Shown: positions 43,489 to 52,315, numbered from the stretch's first letter. The stretch is 64,000 bases of DNA from Citricoccus sp. K5 (GCF_902506195.1 NZ_LR732817.1:2819407-2883406), one strand, 5' to 3'. A program made the numbers and translations. Notes: generated by a model not told the origin, from the letters alone.

Positions 43489-44486
43489 GGCGGCGGAGCA
43501 GTCGTCCCCCGTACTTCCAGCCGGACAGGATGTATGGCCTTGCTGGGCTGGTTCGGAAGGCCGCCGTCGATCCTTCGAATCAAACGATCGACTGCGTCTT
43601 TCGCCATGTCCGCAATCGGCTGGTGGACGGTTGTCAGATTGATGAAGCTCCAGCGGGCGGGCGGAGAATCGTCCACCCCGACGATCGACAAGTCATCCGG
43701 AACCCGTAGGCCCAATTGGGACGCTGCGTCCAAGGCGGCTAGTGCGAAGACGTCATTGACGCAGAACAATGCGGTCGGCCGGCCCTCTTGGTCCAACAAT
43801 CGCCGGGCGACCCGAACGCCGTCTTCATGCGTCAAGCGAATACGCTGGAGCCAATCCTGCCGTACTGGGATATTCAAGCGCCCCATCGCTTCTCTGGCGC
43901 CATCCTCTCGGTCACGTCCGTTGGAGCGGTCCCGGAGGGTGGAGATCACCCCGATCTCCGTATGCCCCAAATCCTGCAAGTGGGAGATCGCCTGCTCTCC
44001 TGCACTGATGTCGTCGGCGAGAACCGCTTCGACATCTACGCTGACGTCGTCACGGCTGAGCAAGACGACCGGGGTCTGTCGATCGAGAACTCTGCTGAGC
44101 GCCGTGGACTTGTCCCGAGCAGACAAGAGGATCATGCCGTCCACAGTGGTTTTGCCCAACGTATCGACCGCTTGAGGGTCTGGAGAAGCGTCCGGATCTC
44201 GGATCAGGATCATCCGGTATCCATGCTGGAGCAGTCGGCTCTGCAGCGATTCCATGATGATCGGGTAAACGGCACTAGCAAGGTCAGCCACCACGATGCC
44301 TACGGCGTGCGTTCGTCGAGTGACCATCATGCGGGCCGCTTCGTTCGGGACGTAACCTAGTTCGCGAGCCGCAGACAATACTCGCTCCTTGGTCGCCAGG
44401 GCGACTGCTGGGTCGCCGCGCAAGGCACGCGAAACAGTCGACTGGGACAGACCCACAAGTTGAGCCACGTCTACGCTGGTCACCAT
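43449..44486 (-). CDS. LacI family transcriptional regulator
   Basis: 345 aa. The N-terminal HTH and hinge are VDVAQLVGLSQSTVSRALRGD and NEAARMMVTRRTHAVGIVV. The periplasmic-binding-protein-like sensor domain follows, ending with VPDDLSIVGVDDSPPARW. It is convergent with, and overlaps by 40 nt, the SDR gene. It probably represses the MFS-flavoprotein and TIM-SDR transcripts via the palindrome at 41728-41747. The extra C-terminal residues are proline/arginine rich. Confidence 0.9.
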   Translation of the reverse strand: MVTSVDVAQLVGLSQSTVSRALRGDPAVALATKERVLSAARELGYVPNEAARMMVTRRTHAVGIVVADLASAVYPIIMESLQSRLLQHGYRMILIRDPDASPDPQAVDTLGKTTVDGMILLSARDKSTALSRVLDRQTPVVLLSRDDVSVDVEAVLADDISAGEQAISHLQDLGHTEIGVISTLRDRSNGRDREDGAREAMGRLNIPVRQDWLQRIRLTHEDGVRVARRLLDQEGRPTALFCVNDVFALAALDAASQLGLRVPDDLSIVGVDDSPPARWSFINLTTVHQPIADMAKDAVDRLIRRIDGGLPNQPSKAIHPVRLEVRGTTAPPPQAVLRPPLRSRV

Positions 44487-44945
44487 TGGATCATCTTAAG
44501 AGATCGGGGGAAAACGCAGGTACCGCCACTGAATAGGGGGTCCAGGCTGGCTTTGTAGGCGGCCAGCTCTCTCTGCTGGGCCCGACTGAGGATCCGGGAG
44601 TCCAACAGGCGGTGGTACGGGGTTTTCGGAGTGTCGTAGACGCGCTTGCAGCGCCCGGAGGGGTCGGAGGGGTCGGAAGACCAGCCGATCGGCTTCTTCG
44701 TGGGCATGTAGAAGTTCAGCCGGTCATTGACCGACGGCCAGAGCTCGTTCAGGACCGTCAGTTCGGTCGGGGTGTCATATCGGTCAGGTTCACCGATCGG
44801 ACGAACTCGCCCTTCAGGCACGGCCCGCAGTGGGCGGCGGTGTCAGCCTCAAAGAAGCCGGGCTCAGCTTCGACCTCGTCACCGGCCTTGCGGATCGTGA
44901 TCGAGTTCCGTAGCAGGGCCCTGGCTACCACCGTCCACTCAGGAC
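44487..44945 (-). pseudogene. Degenerate integrase/transposase remnant
   Basis: Two frames hold pieces of an integrase-core transposase. One has RNSITIR then EPGFFEADTAAHCGPCLKGE and FVRSVNLTDM, the start of the catalytic domain (about 44780-44930). The other has LTVLNELWPSVNDRLNFYMP, then RVYDTPKTPYHRLLDS and a trailing LDPLF, the C-terminal end (about 44520-44780). The middle, with the second aspartate and the glutamate, is deleted. The family resembles ISNCY-like or phage-integrase-type DDE enzymes. It marks the right edge of the catabolic block. Terminal repeats were not found. Confidence 0.7.
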
Positions 44946-46186
44946 CCGGCGTGGCCTCTCCTGGCGTGCTCATGCCGGCCGTGCGCGGCCACATACCAGA
45001 CCGCCGCCACCAGCACGAACCCGGCCAGCACCAGATACATCACCCCGAAACCGGCCGCGGTGACGAGCCCGCCCAGGGCGACGGGCCCCAGCCCCAGGCC
45101 GACGTCCGCGAACAGCAGCAGCGTGGAGACGCCCGAGCCATACTGGTGCGGCTCGACCCGGGACACCGCGATGGCCTGCGCCGCCGGCATGAGGGTCCCG
45201 TACCCCAGGCCCGTCAGCGCACCGGCCACCACCACGTGCCAGTCCCGACTGGAGACCGCCAACAGCACGAGCGCCAGCGCGAAGAACACCAGCCCGAAGG
45301 CCACCACGGGGTTGTCCCCCCGGCGATCCTGGAGCGTGCCGAGGGTCAGGCGCATGAGCAGCATCGCGACCGCGTAGGCCACGAAGAACAGCCCGGCCCC
45401 GGTGGCGAGGTCGCGCTGTTCCGCCAGCGCGTTGAGGAAGGTCATGACGCCGCCGTAGCAGAGGCCGATGACCACCATGAAGATCCCGATCGGCACCACG
45501 GCCGGGTGCACGATGGCCGACCACGAGATCCGCGGTTGCAAAGCGGCCTGTGCTTCGGGGCCGGACTCGGGGCTGGACTCGGGGCTGGACGTGGGACTGT
45601 CCGCGGGGCTGGCCGCGGGGCTCTTGAGGAAGAGCGCAAGGACCAGACCGACCACGGTCGAGCCGAACGCCACGGCGAACAGCACCGCGTAGTCGAATCC
45701 GCCGGCCACCCACAGGCCCATGGCCGGGCCGACCGCCGTGGCCAGGGTGGTGCCCAGAGCCAGGTAGCCGGTCCCCTCGCCGCGGCGGGTGGGCGGAATG
45801 GCGGCCTGCGCCAGGGCCATGACCGCTGTGCTGGCGAAGGCGTAGGTGAACCCATGCAGGATGCGCACGCCGATCAGCAGGGCCAGGGATCCGGCGGCGA
45901 AGTACAGCGCGCAGGAGACCGCCGCCAGCACGAGGGCGACGAGCATGGTGCGCCGGCGTCCGAACCGGTCCACCACGTAGCCGGTGGACAGCCGCGCGAC
46001 GGTGGCCCCGATGACGAAGGCGCTGGAAGCCAGCCCACCGGCGGCGTCCGAGGCCGCGAACTCGCGGACGGCGTAGAGCGCCAACGTGGTGACGAGGAAG
46101 TAGAACGTCAGGAACTGGGAGAAGTTGACGAGCCACGCCAGGGTGAAGGTTCGGGTCAGCAGTCGGTGGTTTTGCATCATGCACAT
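44939..46186 (-). CDS. MFS transporter (multidrug-type)
   Basis: A 415-aa 12-helix drug:H+ antiporter-like carrier. The loop 2-3 motif GYVVDRFGRRRTM, and ALALGTTLATAVGPAMG-like motif C (here LALGTTLATAVGPAMGLWV), are characteristic. A central loop of repeated S-P-x units (about 200-225) is encoded by short DNA repeats. It is divergent from a MarR gene, with a shared inverted repeat over the start region. Efflux of a toxic compound is likely. The first four codons contain three alternative Met starts. The 3' end abuts the transposase remnant. Confidence 0.87.
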   Translation of the reverse strand: MCMMQNHRLLTRTFTLAWLVNFSQFLTFYFLVTTLALYAVREFAASDAAGGLASSAFVIGATVARLSTGYVVDRFGRRRTMLVALVLAAVSCALYFAAGSLALLIGVRILHGFTYAFASTAVMALAQAAIPPTRRGEGTGYLALGTTLATAVGPAMGLWVAGGFDYAVLFAVAFGSTVVGLVLALFLKSPAASPADSPTSSPESSPESGPEAQAALQPRISWSAIVHPAVVPIGIFMVVIGLCYGGVMTFLNALAEQRDLATGAGLFFVAYAVAMLLMRLTLGTLQDRRGDNPVVAFGLVFFALALVLLAVSSRDWHVVVAGALTGLGYGTLMPAAQAIAVSRVEPHQYGSGVSTLLLFADVGLGLGPVALGGLVTAAGFGVMYLVLAGFVLVAAVWYVAAHGRHEHARRGHAGS

Positions 46187-46212
46187 CGTACTCCTGTTTT
46201 GTATGATGCAAA
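46171..46212. promoter_or_regulatory. Inverted repeat between MFS and MarR genes
   Basis: TTTGCATCAT (46171-46180) and ATGATGCAAA (46203-46212) are a 10-bp perfect inverted repeat spaced by 22 nt, overlapping the MFS start region. Likely MarR operator half-sites. Confidence 0.55.
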
Positions 46213-46341
46213 TGTCGGGGCAGGGCTCCTCACCCGTCGCCCCACCGTCCCGACCGTTACCTCCCCTCCCGCACCCCGCCTGTCACAGCCCACCGACGCG
46301 GCGCGACCGCCGCACCCGCAGACCCCGAAGGAGCCGCCACC

Positions 46342-46797
46342 ATGGCCCGCAGCACCCACGACGAGCTGGCCTACGAGCAGATGCTGCTGACCCGGGCCGC
46401 ACTGCAGGGAACACCGGCGAAGAACCGTGAGTGGGTGCTGGACCGCAGCGCCGCGGTCCTGATCGCCCGGCTTGAGGCCTCGGGGCCGCTGTCCGTGGGC
46501 GAGCTGGCCGAGGCCTTCGGCCTGGACGTCTCCACGGTGCACCGCCAGGTGGCCGCCGCGCTGAGGACCGGGCTGGTGGAGAGGATTCCGGACCCCGACG
46601 GCGGCCCCGCGCGCAAGCACCGCCCCACCGCCGAGGGCTCCCGCCGCTTCGGCGAAGAGATGGCCGCACGTGCAGCGTCCTTCCGCACCGTGACCGCGGA
46701 TTGGACTCCGGAGGAGGTCGACACGTTCGTGGCCCTGATGCGCAGCTTCAACGAGGGCATCGAAGCCCTGCGGGGCCAGCCCTGGCCCCGCTCCTGA
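46342..46797 (+). CDS. MarR family transcriptional regulator
   Basis: A 151-aa winged-helix protein. The HTH region LSVGELAEAFGLDVSTVHRQV and the wing LVERIPDPDGGPARKHRPT are clear. GAAGGAG precedes the ATG with good spacing. It is divergent from the MFS pump, which is the probable target; effector unknown. Confidence 0.86.
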   Translation: MARSTHDELAYEQMLLTRAALQGTPAKNREWVLDRSAAVLIARLEASGPLSVGELAEAFGLDVSTVHRQVAAALRTGLVERIPDPDGGPARKHRPTAEGSRRFGEEMAARAASFRTVTADWTPEEVDTFVALMRSFNEGIEALRGQPWPRS

Positions 46798-46857
46798 CCA
46801 CCCCACTCCTACGATGACGCGGCGGTCCACGGTGGCGCGGCGGTCAGAGACCCACGG

Positions 46858-47658
46858 TCAGGCGCGGGTGCGGGGCTCACTGCGGCGCTGCATGGCGCGG
46901 GCCGCGGGCTCGTGGCCCAGCCGGCGCGTGATGGCACGGGCCGCGAACTGCAGCTGCGGGATGGAGACGGCCAGGTGCTCCTCGCCCCGGGGCACGATCA
47001 GGGAGAGCGTGGCCACGGCGTGCTGGTCCTCCACGAAGATCGGCACGGAGATCCCACTGGACTCCGGCACGATGATCCCGGCCATGGAGACGTAGCCATT
47101 GCGCCGGATGTCCGCGAGGATGCCGCGCAACTGTTCCGGCTCGGTCACCGTGTCTGGGGTGAGCTTGTCCAGCCGCCGGTGCAGGAACCGCTCCTGCTCC
47201 TCCTCCGGCGCATAAGCCATGAACACGAGTCCGGCGGAGCAGCCGTGGACGGGCAGGCGGCCGGCGATCCGGGTGATGTTGATCGTGGCATCGTCCGCGG
47301 CCAGTCGCTCCAGGTACAGCACGTCCGTGCCCTCCAGCACGCCGAGCGAGACGTGGTTGCCGGTGTGGTTGAGTAGGTCCTCCATGGGCGGCAGGGCTGC
47401 CTCCCGCAAGGAGGAGGCTCGCGAGCCGCGGGAGGCCATCTCCCACATCCGGTGCCCGTGGCGCAGCCGGCCGGAGCCGTCCCGGACGAGCAGCCCCTCG
47501 ACCTCCAGCTCGGCCACCAGCCGGTGCACCGTGGAGACCGGCAGCCCGACGATCCGCGCGAGCTCCCGCAGATGCAGGGCTGGCGCCTCGTCCCCGAAGG
47601 CGGAGAGGATGCGCACCACGCGGTGGATGACGGATTCGCCGGAGGGCGAGTTGGCCAC
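46858..47658 (-). CDS. IclR family transcriptional regulator
   Basis: 266 aa. The N-terminal winged helix contains LRELARIVGLPVSTVHRLVAELEVEGLL. The C-terminal GAF-like effector domain contains GRLPVHGCSAGLVFMAY and GIIVPESSGISVPIF. The start is a GTG at 47658 preceded by GAAAGG. Longer in-frame extensions are arginine-rich, non-coding-like sequence. It is divergent from an SDR gene 92 nt away and probably regulates it. Confidence 0.88.
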   Translation of the reverse strand: MANSPSGESVIHRVVRILSAFGDEAPALHLRELARIVGLPVSTVHRLVAELEVEGLLVRDGSGRLRHGHRMWEMASRGSRASSLREAALPPMEDLLNHTGNHVSLGVLEGTDVLYLERLAADDATINITRIAGRLPVHGCSAGLVFMAYAPEEEQERFLHRRLDKLTPDTVTEPEQLRGILADIRRNGYVSMAGIIVPESSGISVPIFVEDQHAVATLSLIVPRGEEHLAVSIPQLQFAARAITRRLGHEPAARAMQRRSEPRTRA

Positions 47659-47750
47659 GGAATGCCTTTCGACGCAGAGGTGACTCCGATCATACCGATC
47701 AACGGAACACCCCCACGCTCCCCCAGCCCGCCCGTTCCTAGGGTGAGCCC

Positions 47751-48581
47751 ATGACTGAGACCGCCGACTCCCCCACCCGCCCGGCCGAAACCGTCCCGGA
47801 GAACGCCGAGCACGACGCCGGCTCCGGCCGCGCCGCCGGCAAGGTCGCCTTGATCTCGGGTGCCGCGCAAGGCATGGGCGCCTCCCATGCCCGCGCACTG
47901 GCCGCCGCCGGGGCGTGCGTCGTGATCGGCGACCTGCAGGAGGAGACCGGCTCCGCCCTGGCCGAGGAGATCAACGCGGCCGCCGGCCGGCGGGCCGCCG
48001 CCTTCACCCCGCTCAACGTGACGCGACTGGAGGACTGGACGGCCGCCGTCGGGCACTGCGTCCGGGAGTTCGGGAAGCTGGACGTGCTGGTCAATAACGC
48101 GGGCATCTACACGCCCGGGACCGTGGAGGACGCCTCCGTGGAGGACTGGTCCAGGACCATCGAGATCGACCTGACCGGGACGTTCCTCGGCATGAAAGCC
48201 GCGGTGCCCGAGCTGAGGAAGCAGCGGACCTCCTCGATCATCAATGTCTCCTCGATCGCCGGGCTGGTCGGTTTCAAGAACCGCGCCGCCTACTCCGCCG
48301 CGAAATGGGGCGTGCAGGGGCTGACGAAGACCTCCGCCCTTGACTTCGGCGCGGACGGCATCCGGGTGAACTCCATCCACCCCGGCTCCGTGGAGACGCC
48401 TCTGACCGCCGGCCTGCAGCGCGGCTACGGCCAGGTCCCCGCCGGCCGCGCCGCCCAGGTCGAGGAGATCAGCGCGCTCGTGCTCTACCTGGCCTCGGAC
48501 GAGTCCCGGTTCGTCTCCGGCTCCTCCATCGCGATCGACGGCGGTGAGACCGCGGGCAACAACCTGCGGCAGGATTCCTGA
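47751..48581 (+). CDS. SDR family oxidoreductase (3alpha/20beta-hydroxysteroid dehydrogenase-like)
   Basis: A 276-aa short-chain dehydrogenase. It has LISGAAQGMGASHARALAA, VIGDLQEE (acidic, NAD preference), LVNNAGIYTPG, the catalytic Ser in INVSSIAGLVG, YSAAKWGVQGLTK and VNSIHPGSVETPL. The sequence resembles bacterial hydroxysteroid dehydrogenases of the FabG3 type, but substrate use is not provable. Its divergent neighbour is an IclR regulator. A 32-nt gap separates it from the convergent hypothetical gene. Confidence 0.88.
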   Translation: MTETADSPTRPAETVPENAEHDAGSGRAAGKVALISGAAQGMGASHARALAAAGACVVIGDLQEETGSALAEEINAAAGRRAAAFTPLNVTRLEDWTAAVGHCVREFGKLDVLVNNAGIYTPGTVEDASVEDWSRTIEIDLTGTFLGMKAAVPELRKQRTSSIINVSSIAGLVGFKNRAAYSAAKWGVQGLTKTSALDFGADGIRVNSIHPGSVETPLTAGLQRGYGQVPAGRAAQVEEISALVLYLASDESRFVSGSSIAIDGGETAGNNLRQDS

Positions 48582-48613
48582 CCTGGTGAGCCGCGTCCGT
48601 ACCGGCACATTCC

Positions 48614-48991
48614 TCAGGCGATGAGCCCGAAGATGAACTCCTCTGCATGCCGGATGGCCTTGCTGAACGCTTGGTTGCGCAGCGTCACCCGCTCCCGGTC
48701 CCTCCCATCTTCTGGTTCGATGTACTGGGTCGGGCCGGGATGCAGAACCCAGATGTCGCCCTGCGGTGGCAGATAGAACACCCCGAACGAGCGATGCTCG
48801 GAGTCATCCGCCCACATCGGCACCACCGCCACGGCCGCGCCCGTATCCACGTTGATCCATTGGGCGCGAGGCAATGGTGGCTCCGTCGCCTCGGGATCGA
48901 GAAAGGGGGCGGCACCTTTGCCCCACCGCTCCTCGAACCTCTCATAGAAGGCCGGGACCAGCGAGTGGTTATAGGGTCGCCACGAGCTCAT
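48614..48991 (-). CDS. Hypothetical protein
   Basis: 125 aa from the ATG at 48991, which has GAGGTGA just upstream; an ATG at 49009 is the alternative. The sequence shows mixed strands and aromatic residues (WRPYNHSLVPAFYERFEE, then FGVFYLPPQGDIWVLHPGP). It has no signal peptide and no membrane helix. No family was recognised. It converges with the SDR gene and lies downstream of hsp20 on the same strand, separated by a terminator. Confidence 0.6.
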   Translation of the reverse strand: MSSWRPYNHSLVPAFYERFEERWGKGAAPFLDPEATEPPLPRAQWINVDTGAAVAVVPMWADDSEHRSFGVFYLPPQGDIWVLHPGPTQYIEPEDGRDRERVTLRNQAFSKAIRHAEEFIFGLIA

Positions 48992-49058
48992 TCCAGTCAC
49001 CTCGCTCATGGTCTCTGTGCGCGAAGCACACCTCCCCCAGACCGAAGGCACAGGGGCC

Positions 49059-49085
49059 GGGGCCCCGGACGGTCTCCGGGGCCCC
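49059..49085 (-). terminator. Terminator after hsp20
   Basis: GGGGCCCCGGA-CGGTC-TCCGGGGCCCC, an 11-bp perfect GC stem starting 12 nt past the hsp20 stop on the minus strand. Confidence 0.75.
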
Positions 49086-49097
49086 TGGTCCCCGTCC

Positions 49098-49529
49098 CTA
49101 GGCGCCGGACTCCACGAGCTGCTTCGGCTCGCCCGCCGCCTCCACCTGGATCCGCCGCGGCTTCGCATGCTCCGCCACAGGTATGCGAACGGTGAGAACC
49201 CCCGCCTCGTAGCCAGCAGTGATGGCTCCGGTATCGAGTTGCTCACCGAGGATGACCTGGCGGCTGAACACACCGCGTGGTTGCTCCGAGGCCAGCATCT
49301 CGGCGCCTTCGGGGGCCCGTGGGGCTCGCTCGGCCCGGACAGTCAGGGCGTTGCCCTCGATCCCGAGATCGATGGAGTCCGCGTCCACCCCGGGCAGGTC
49401 GAACGCGATGGCGAACTGGTCACCCTCCCGCCAGGCTTCCAACGGCATGGCCGCGGGCCTGGAGCGGGTGCCCAGCACCTGCTCGGCGAGACGGTCAAGG
49501 TCGCGGAACGGATCGGTACGCATCAGCAT
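49098..49529 (-). CDS. Hsp20/alpha-crystallin family small heat shock protein
   Basis: A 143-aa ATP-independent holdase chaperone. An N-terminal region with [13 protein letters not shown] is followed by the alpha-crystallin domain (about 35-125: [24 protein letters not shown] split by typical strands, and GVLTVRIPV at its end with an A-x-x-x-G-V-L motif). The IxI-like tail is weak. It is divergent from hspR. Its promoter carries an HspR-type inverted repeat just downstream of the start site. Confidence 0.92.
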   Translation of the reverse strand: MLMRTDPFRDLDRLAEQVLGTRSRPAAMPLEAWREGDQFAIAFDLPGVDADSIDLGIEGNALTVRAERAPRAPEGAEMLASEQPRGVFSRQVILGEQLDTGAITAGYEAGVLTVRIPVAEHAKPRRIQVEAAGEPKQLVESGA

Positions 49530-49576
49530 GATGACTCACTCCCAACAGATGATCGATGTATTCAGTGGTCCCAGCC

Positions 49577-49634
49577 TTGAGGATCTCAACTGGCTGGTAC
49601 ATATTTATATAACTCACGGACACAAGGTGTGCAA
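49577..49634 (-). promoter_or_regulatory. hsp20 promoter with HspR-type operator
   Basis: On the minus strand TTGCAC (49629-49634) and TATATA (49606-49611) are spaced by 17 nt, giving a start near 49599. Ten nt downstream, TTGAG-GAT-CTCAA (49577-49589) is a perfect inverted repeat resembling half-sites of HAIR, the HspR operator. The same repeat would overlap a -35 of the plus-strand hspR transcript. Confidence 0.55.
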
Positions 49635-49670
49635 GGGTAGATTCCCGGACGAGTGGAAAGGTTTCCCGCT

Positions 49671-49955
49671 TTGAGCAAGGACAACCAGGGTGTGTACAGC
49701 ATTTCGGTCACCGCCAGGATGGTGGGGATGGAGCAGCACAACCTGCGCCAGTACGAGAGCCGTGGCCTGCTGGAGCCAGAGCGGACCCCCGGAGGCACCC
49801 GCCTTTACAGTGACCGGGATGTGGCCGCGCTTCGGCGCATCGGAGAGCTACTGGCCGATGGCCTCAACCTGGCCGGAGTCCGGCTGGTGCTGCAGCTCGA
49901 GGCCCGGAACCGGCAGCTGACGCATCAGGTGAGGCGCCTCCAAGACCGGGCCTAG
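49671..49955 (+). CDS. hspR: MerR family heat-shock regulator HspR
   Basis: A 94-aa MerR-type DNA-binding protein: SVTARMVGMEQHNLRQYESRGL holds the HTH and first wing, then ERTPGGTRLYSDRDV is the MerR signature, and a short dimerisation helix follows. This size and the absence of an effector domain match HspR. The TTG at 49671, 8 nt after GGAAAGG, is chosen; a GTG at 49653 is an alternative. Divergent with hsp20, which it is expected to repress. Confidence 0.85.
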   Translation: MSKDNQGVYSISVTARMVGMEQHNLRQYESRGLLEPERTPGGTRLYSDRDVAALRRIGELLADGLNLAGVRLVLQLEARNRQLTHQVRRLQDRA

Positions 49956-49994
49956 TCACCGCCGCCCGGCCCTGGAGCACACCCCCGTCCACTC

Positions 49995-52199
49995 TTAATC
50001 CACCCTCACCGTGAACGTGTACTCACTCGACGTCCGGCCGTCCGGTGCCACCACTCCCACGGTGAAGCGCGTCTTGTGCCGGACTGGCACCCTGACCGGC
50101 CGGGAGTGCCGCACCTGGGACCCGTTGACCGTCAGGGAGCGGACGTTGCTGGACATCGCGGTCGGCAGCACGGACACCGAGCGGGTGCCGCGGGGCACCA
50201 CGATCTCGTAGTCGAACACCCAGGGGTTGAACTTGTCCGTCAGCTTGTTCTCCACCCCGTTCGAGGGCGGCGCCCAGTGCACGTCGGTGCCCACCAGCCG
50301 GCCGCCGTCGATCTCGAGGTGACTCAGGACCGAATAGCGCAGATGCCCACCCTCGGCGTTGTAGTCCACCGTCACCCCGGAGGGGTAGGCGTCCGTCGGC
50401 GAGCTCAGGTAGTCCCGCGGCTGGTCCAGGCCGGCGCCGATGGAGTTGCCCACGGCGATCCAGTTCGGGTCCCGCCACATGTCCCCCACCTTGGACATCC
50501 GGGAGTTGCGCACCGGCCCGGTGGGGTTGCCGCTGATGCCGCCCCGGATGGAGGGCTCGATGGCGGCGTCGGCGTCGTCGATCATGTTCTGGAAGCACTC
50601 GATGAAGTTGTCGATGCACTCCATGCCCACGGCCACGTCCTGGTGGGCGTTCGTCACCTCGACCACGCGGCCGCTGCGGCTGCGTTTCTGGTAATCCGCC
50701 ACCAGCTGGCGCTGCAGGGACAGGAAGAGGTCCGCGCGGATGGAGTTGAACTGCGTGGTGTCCGCCGTGTATGGGCGGTTGCAGCCGTAGTGATCGGAGC
50801 AATAGACCCAGCCGGTCTGGTTGATGAGCGCCGTGATCAGCCCGTTGGTGTGGCCGGGGGCATGGAACAAGCTGACCTGAACGTTGCCCAGATCGATCTC
50901 GAAGCCGTCCTCCACGGCGACGGCGGCCTGGCCGGCCAGGCGGTGATCCTCGCGCCGGGCGGCGCTCAGGGCGGCCTTCTCCCGGTCGGTGCAGTAGAGG
51001 GTGACCCCGGCGGAGGTGAAGTTGTGGATCTGTTCGGCATGGTCCGGATGGTTGTGGCCGAGGACCAGGTCGTAGGGCCGGGAGGCGATGGTGTCGATGA
51101 AGGCCTTGAGGTCGGCCTTCTCCGCGCTGTACTCACCCGCGTCGAAGACGATGCCCCTCCGGGAGCCCTCGATGTAGTAGACGTTGGCCTGGTAGTACTC
51201 GGAGGGATTGTTGATCTTCCAGATGGCCGGCTGGGAACGCCCGGCGCGCTTGACCTGCTGGGCCCGGAACTCCCCCTGCAGCGGGCGGACGATGTTCCAG
51301 GTGAACTCGCGGATGGCACTGGGGTTCATTCCGTCCTTCACGGCCACGGCCTTGAGGCGGTACTCCTTGGAGTCCGTGGTGGAGGACAGCGGGTTCACGA
51401 ACTGCAGGACGCCGTTCTGGCGCAGATCGAACGTCGGAGAATCGGTACTCGGGTCCACCGGCTCGCTGCCGTCATCCGTGTAGGTGTAGTGGATCGTGGC
51501 ACCGTCGGTGGGCGTGGTGATGTCGATGTAGCGCCGCGGCGCGGTCGTCCCCGGCTTGCACATGACCTGCGGCGGCGAGACGAGTTCCCGCGTCAGCCGA
51601 TCGAAGATGGTCCGGGCCTCCTTCGGCGAGAGCGGGGACCGCGGGGAGAGCCTCGAGCGGGATTCGCCCGTCAGGAAGCCGGCAGCCAGCATCGCGTTGA
51701 CGCTACCGCGCAGGGACGGGTCCACCGCGTTGGCGTCGGAGAATCGGCTCAGGGCGTTCTGGTCCGACGCGGGCAGGTGGAAGGCCTTGGCTAGCATGTC
51801 CGCGGCATCCTGGCGGGTGATCGGCTTGCTCGGGTTGAAGGTCCGCTTGGCGTTGGACACCACCCCCTCTTCGAGCGCGGTCTCGATCTGATAGGAGTGC
51901 TCGGTCTTGCCCAGCTTCACATCGTTAAAGGTCGGCTGGGGCAGCTTGTAGGGGTCGATGTACATCGACGAGTGCACCCAGTCGAAGTGGTTGGAGATCA
52001 GGGAGATGAACTCCCCGCGGGTGAGGTGCTGGGAGCCGCGGTGGGCAGCGGCCGGTTCGGCCGACGCCGCGGTGATCCCCACCGTAGCCGCCGCGGCCAC
52101 GGCGAGGACGCCGAATTGCCGGCGGGACACCCGGGACTGCGTGAGCTCGTCCACCGTCGGCCGGGCGGAATCCTGTGTGCAGGAGCACATCTGGTCCAT
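49995..52199 (-). CDS. Tat-exported SLH-domain metallo-beta-lactamase-fold protein
   Basis: A 734-aa exported protein. The N-terminus has the twin-arginine signal SRRQF (25-29), a hydrophobic stretch and an A-x-A cleavage region near 50. Two to three SLH-like repeats fill about 58-185 (LTRGEFISLISNHFDW; then RQDAADMLAKAFHLP). A beta-sandwich resembling chitobiase C-terminal domains follows (TTPTDGATIHYTYTDDGSEP). The central MBL domain has the metal motif HNHPDHAE (HxHxDH), later FHAPGHTNG and VYCSDHYG. The C-terminus resembles a cadherin-like beta sandwich. It probably acts on the cell surface; its substrate is unknown. It is divergent from a LacI gene. Confidence 0.82.
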   Translation of the reverse strand: MDQMCSCTQDSARPTVDELTQSRVSRRQFGVLAVAAAATVGITAASAEPAAAHRGSQHLTRGEFISLISNHFDWVHSSMYIDPYKLPQPTFNDVKLGKTEHSYQIETALEEGVVSNAKRTFNPSKPITRQDAADMLAKAFHLPASDQNALSRFSDANAVDPSLRGSVNAMLAAGFLTGESRSRLSPRSPLSPKEARTIFDRLTRELVSPPQVMCKPGTTAPRRYIDITTPTDGATIHYTYTDDGSEPVDPSTDSPTFDLRQNGVLQFVNPLSSTTDSKEYRLKAVAVKDGMNPSAIREFTWNIVRPLQGEFRAQQVKRAGRSQPAIWKINNPSEYYQANVYYIEGSRRGIVFDAGEYSAEKADLKAFIDTIASRPYDLVLGHNHPDHAEQIHNFTSAGVTLYCTDREKAALSAARREDHRLAGQAAVAVEDGFEIDLGNVQVSLFHAPGHTNGLITALINQTGWVYCSDHYGCNRPYTADTTQFNSIRADLFLSLQRQLVADYQKRSRSGRVVEVTNAHQDVAVGMECIDNFIECFQNMIDDADAAIEPSIRGGISGNPTGPVRNSRMSKVGDMWRDPNWIAVGNSIGAGLDQPRDYLSSPTDAYPSGVTVDYNAEGGHLRYSVLSHLEIDGGRLVGTDVHWAPPSNGVENKLTDKFNPWVFDYEIVVPRGTRSVSVLPTAMSSNVRSLTVNGSQVRHSRPVRVPVRHKTRFTVGVVAPDGRTSSEYTFTVRVD

Positions 52200-52254
52200 G
52201 TTTGATCTCTTTCCTCGGGGTGCGCATAACGGGATGGCGGTGATGAATGATTGA

Positions 52255-52264
52255 ACCCTAGGGT
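52255..52264. promoter_or_regulatory. ACCCTAGGGT palindrome in the MBL/LacI divergent region
   Basis: A 10-bp perfect palindrome lies 55 nt from the SLH-MBL start and 52 nt from the LacI start. Nearby, AGTTTCA occurs twice in direct orientation (52286-52302). Either could be a LacI site; neither can be proven by eye. Confidence 0.35.
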
Positions 52265-52315
52265 GACGCTCCTGGACTGACGAGAAGTTTCAATGAGTTT
52301 CATGAGGAGGCCACG

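Noticed and set aside
44612-46390. A 592-codon plus-strand open frame
   Set aside because: It is antisense to the MFS transporter and the transposase remnant, and its composition (H/G/R/Q-rich) is typical of high-GC shadow frames.
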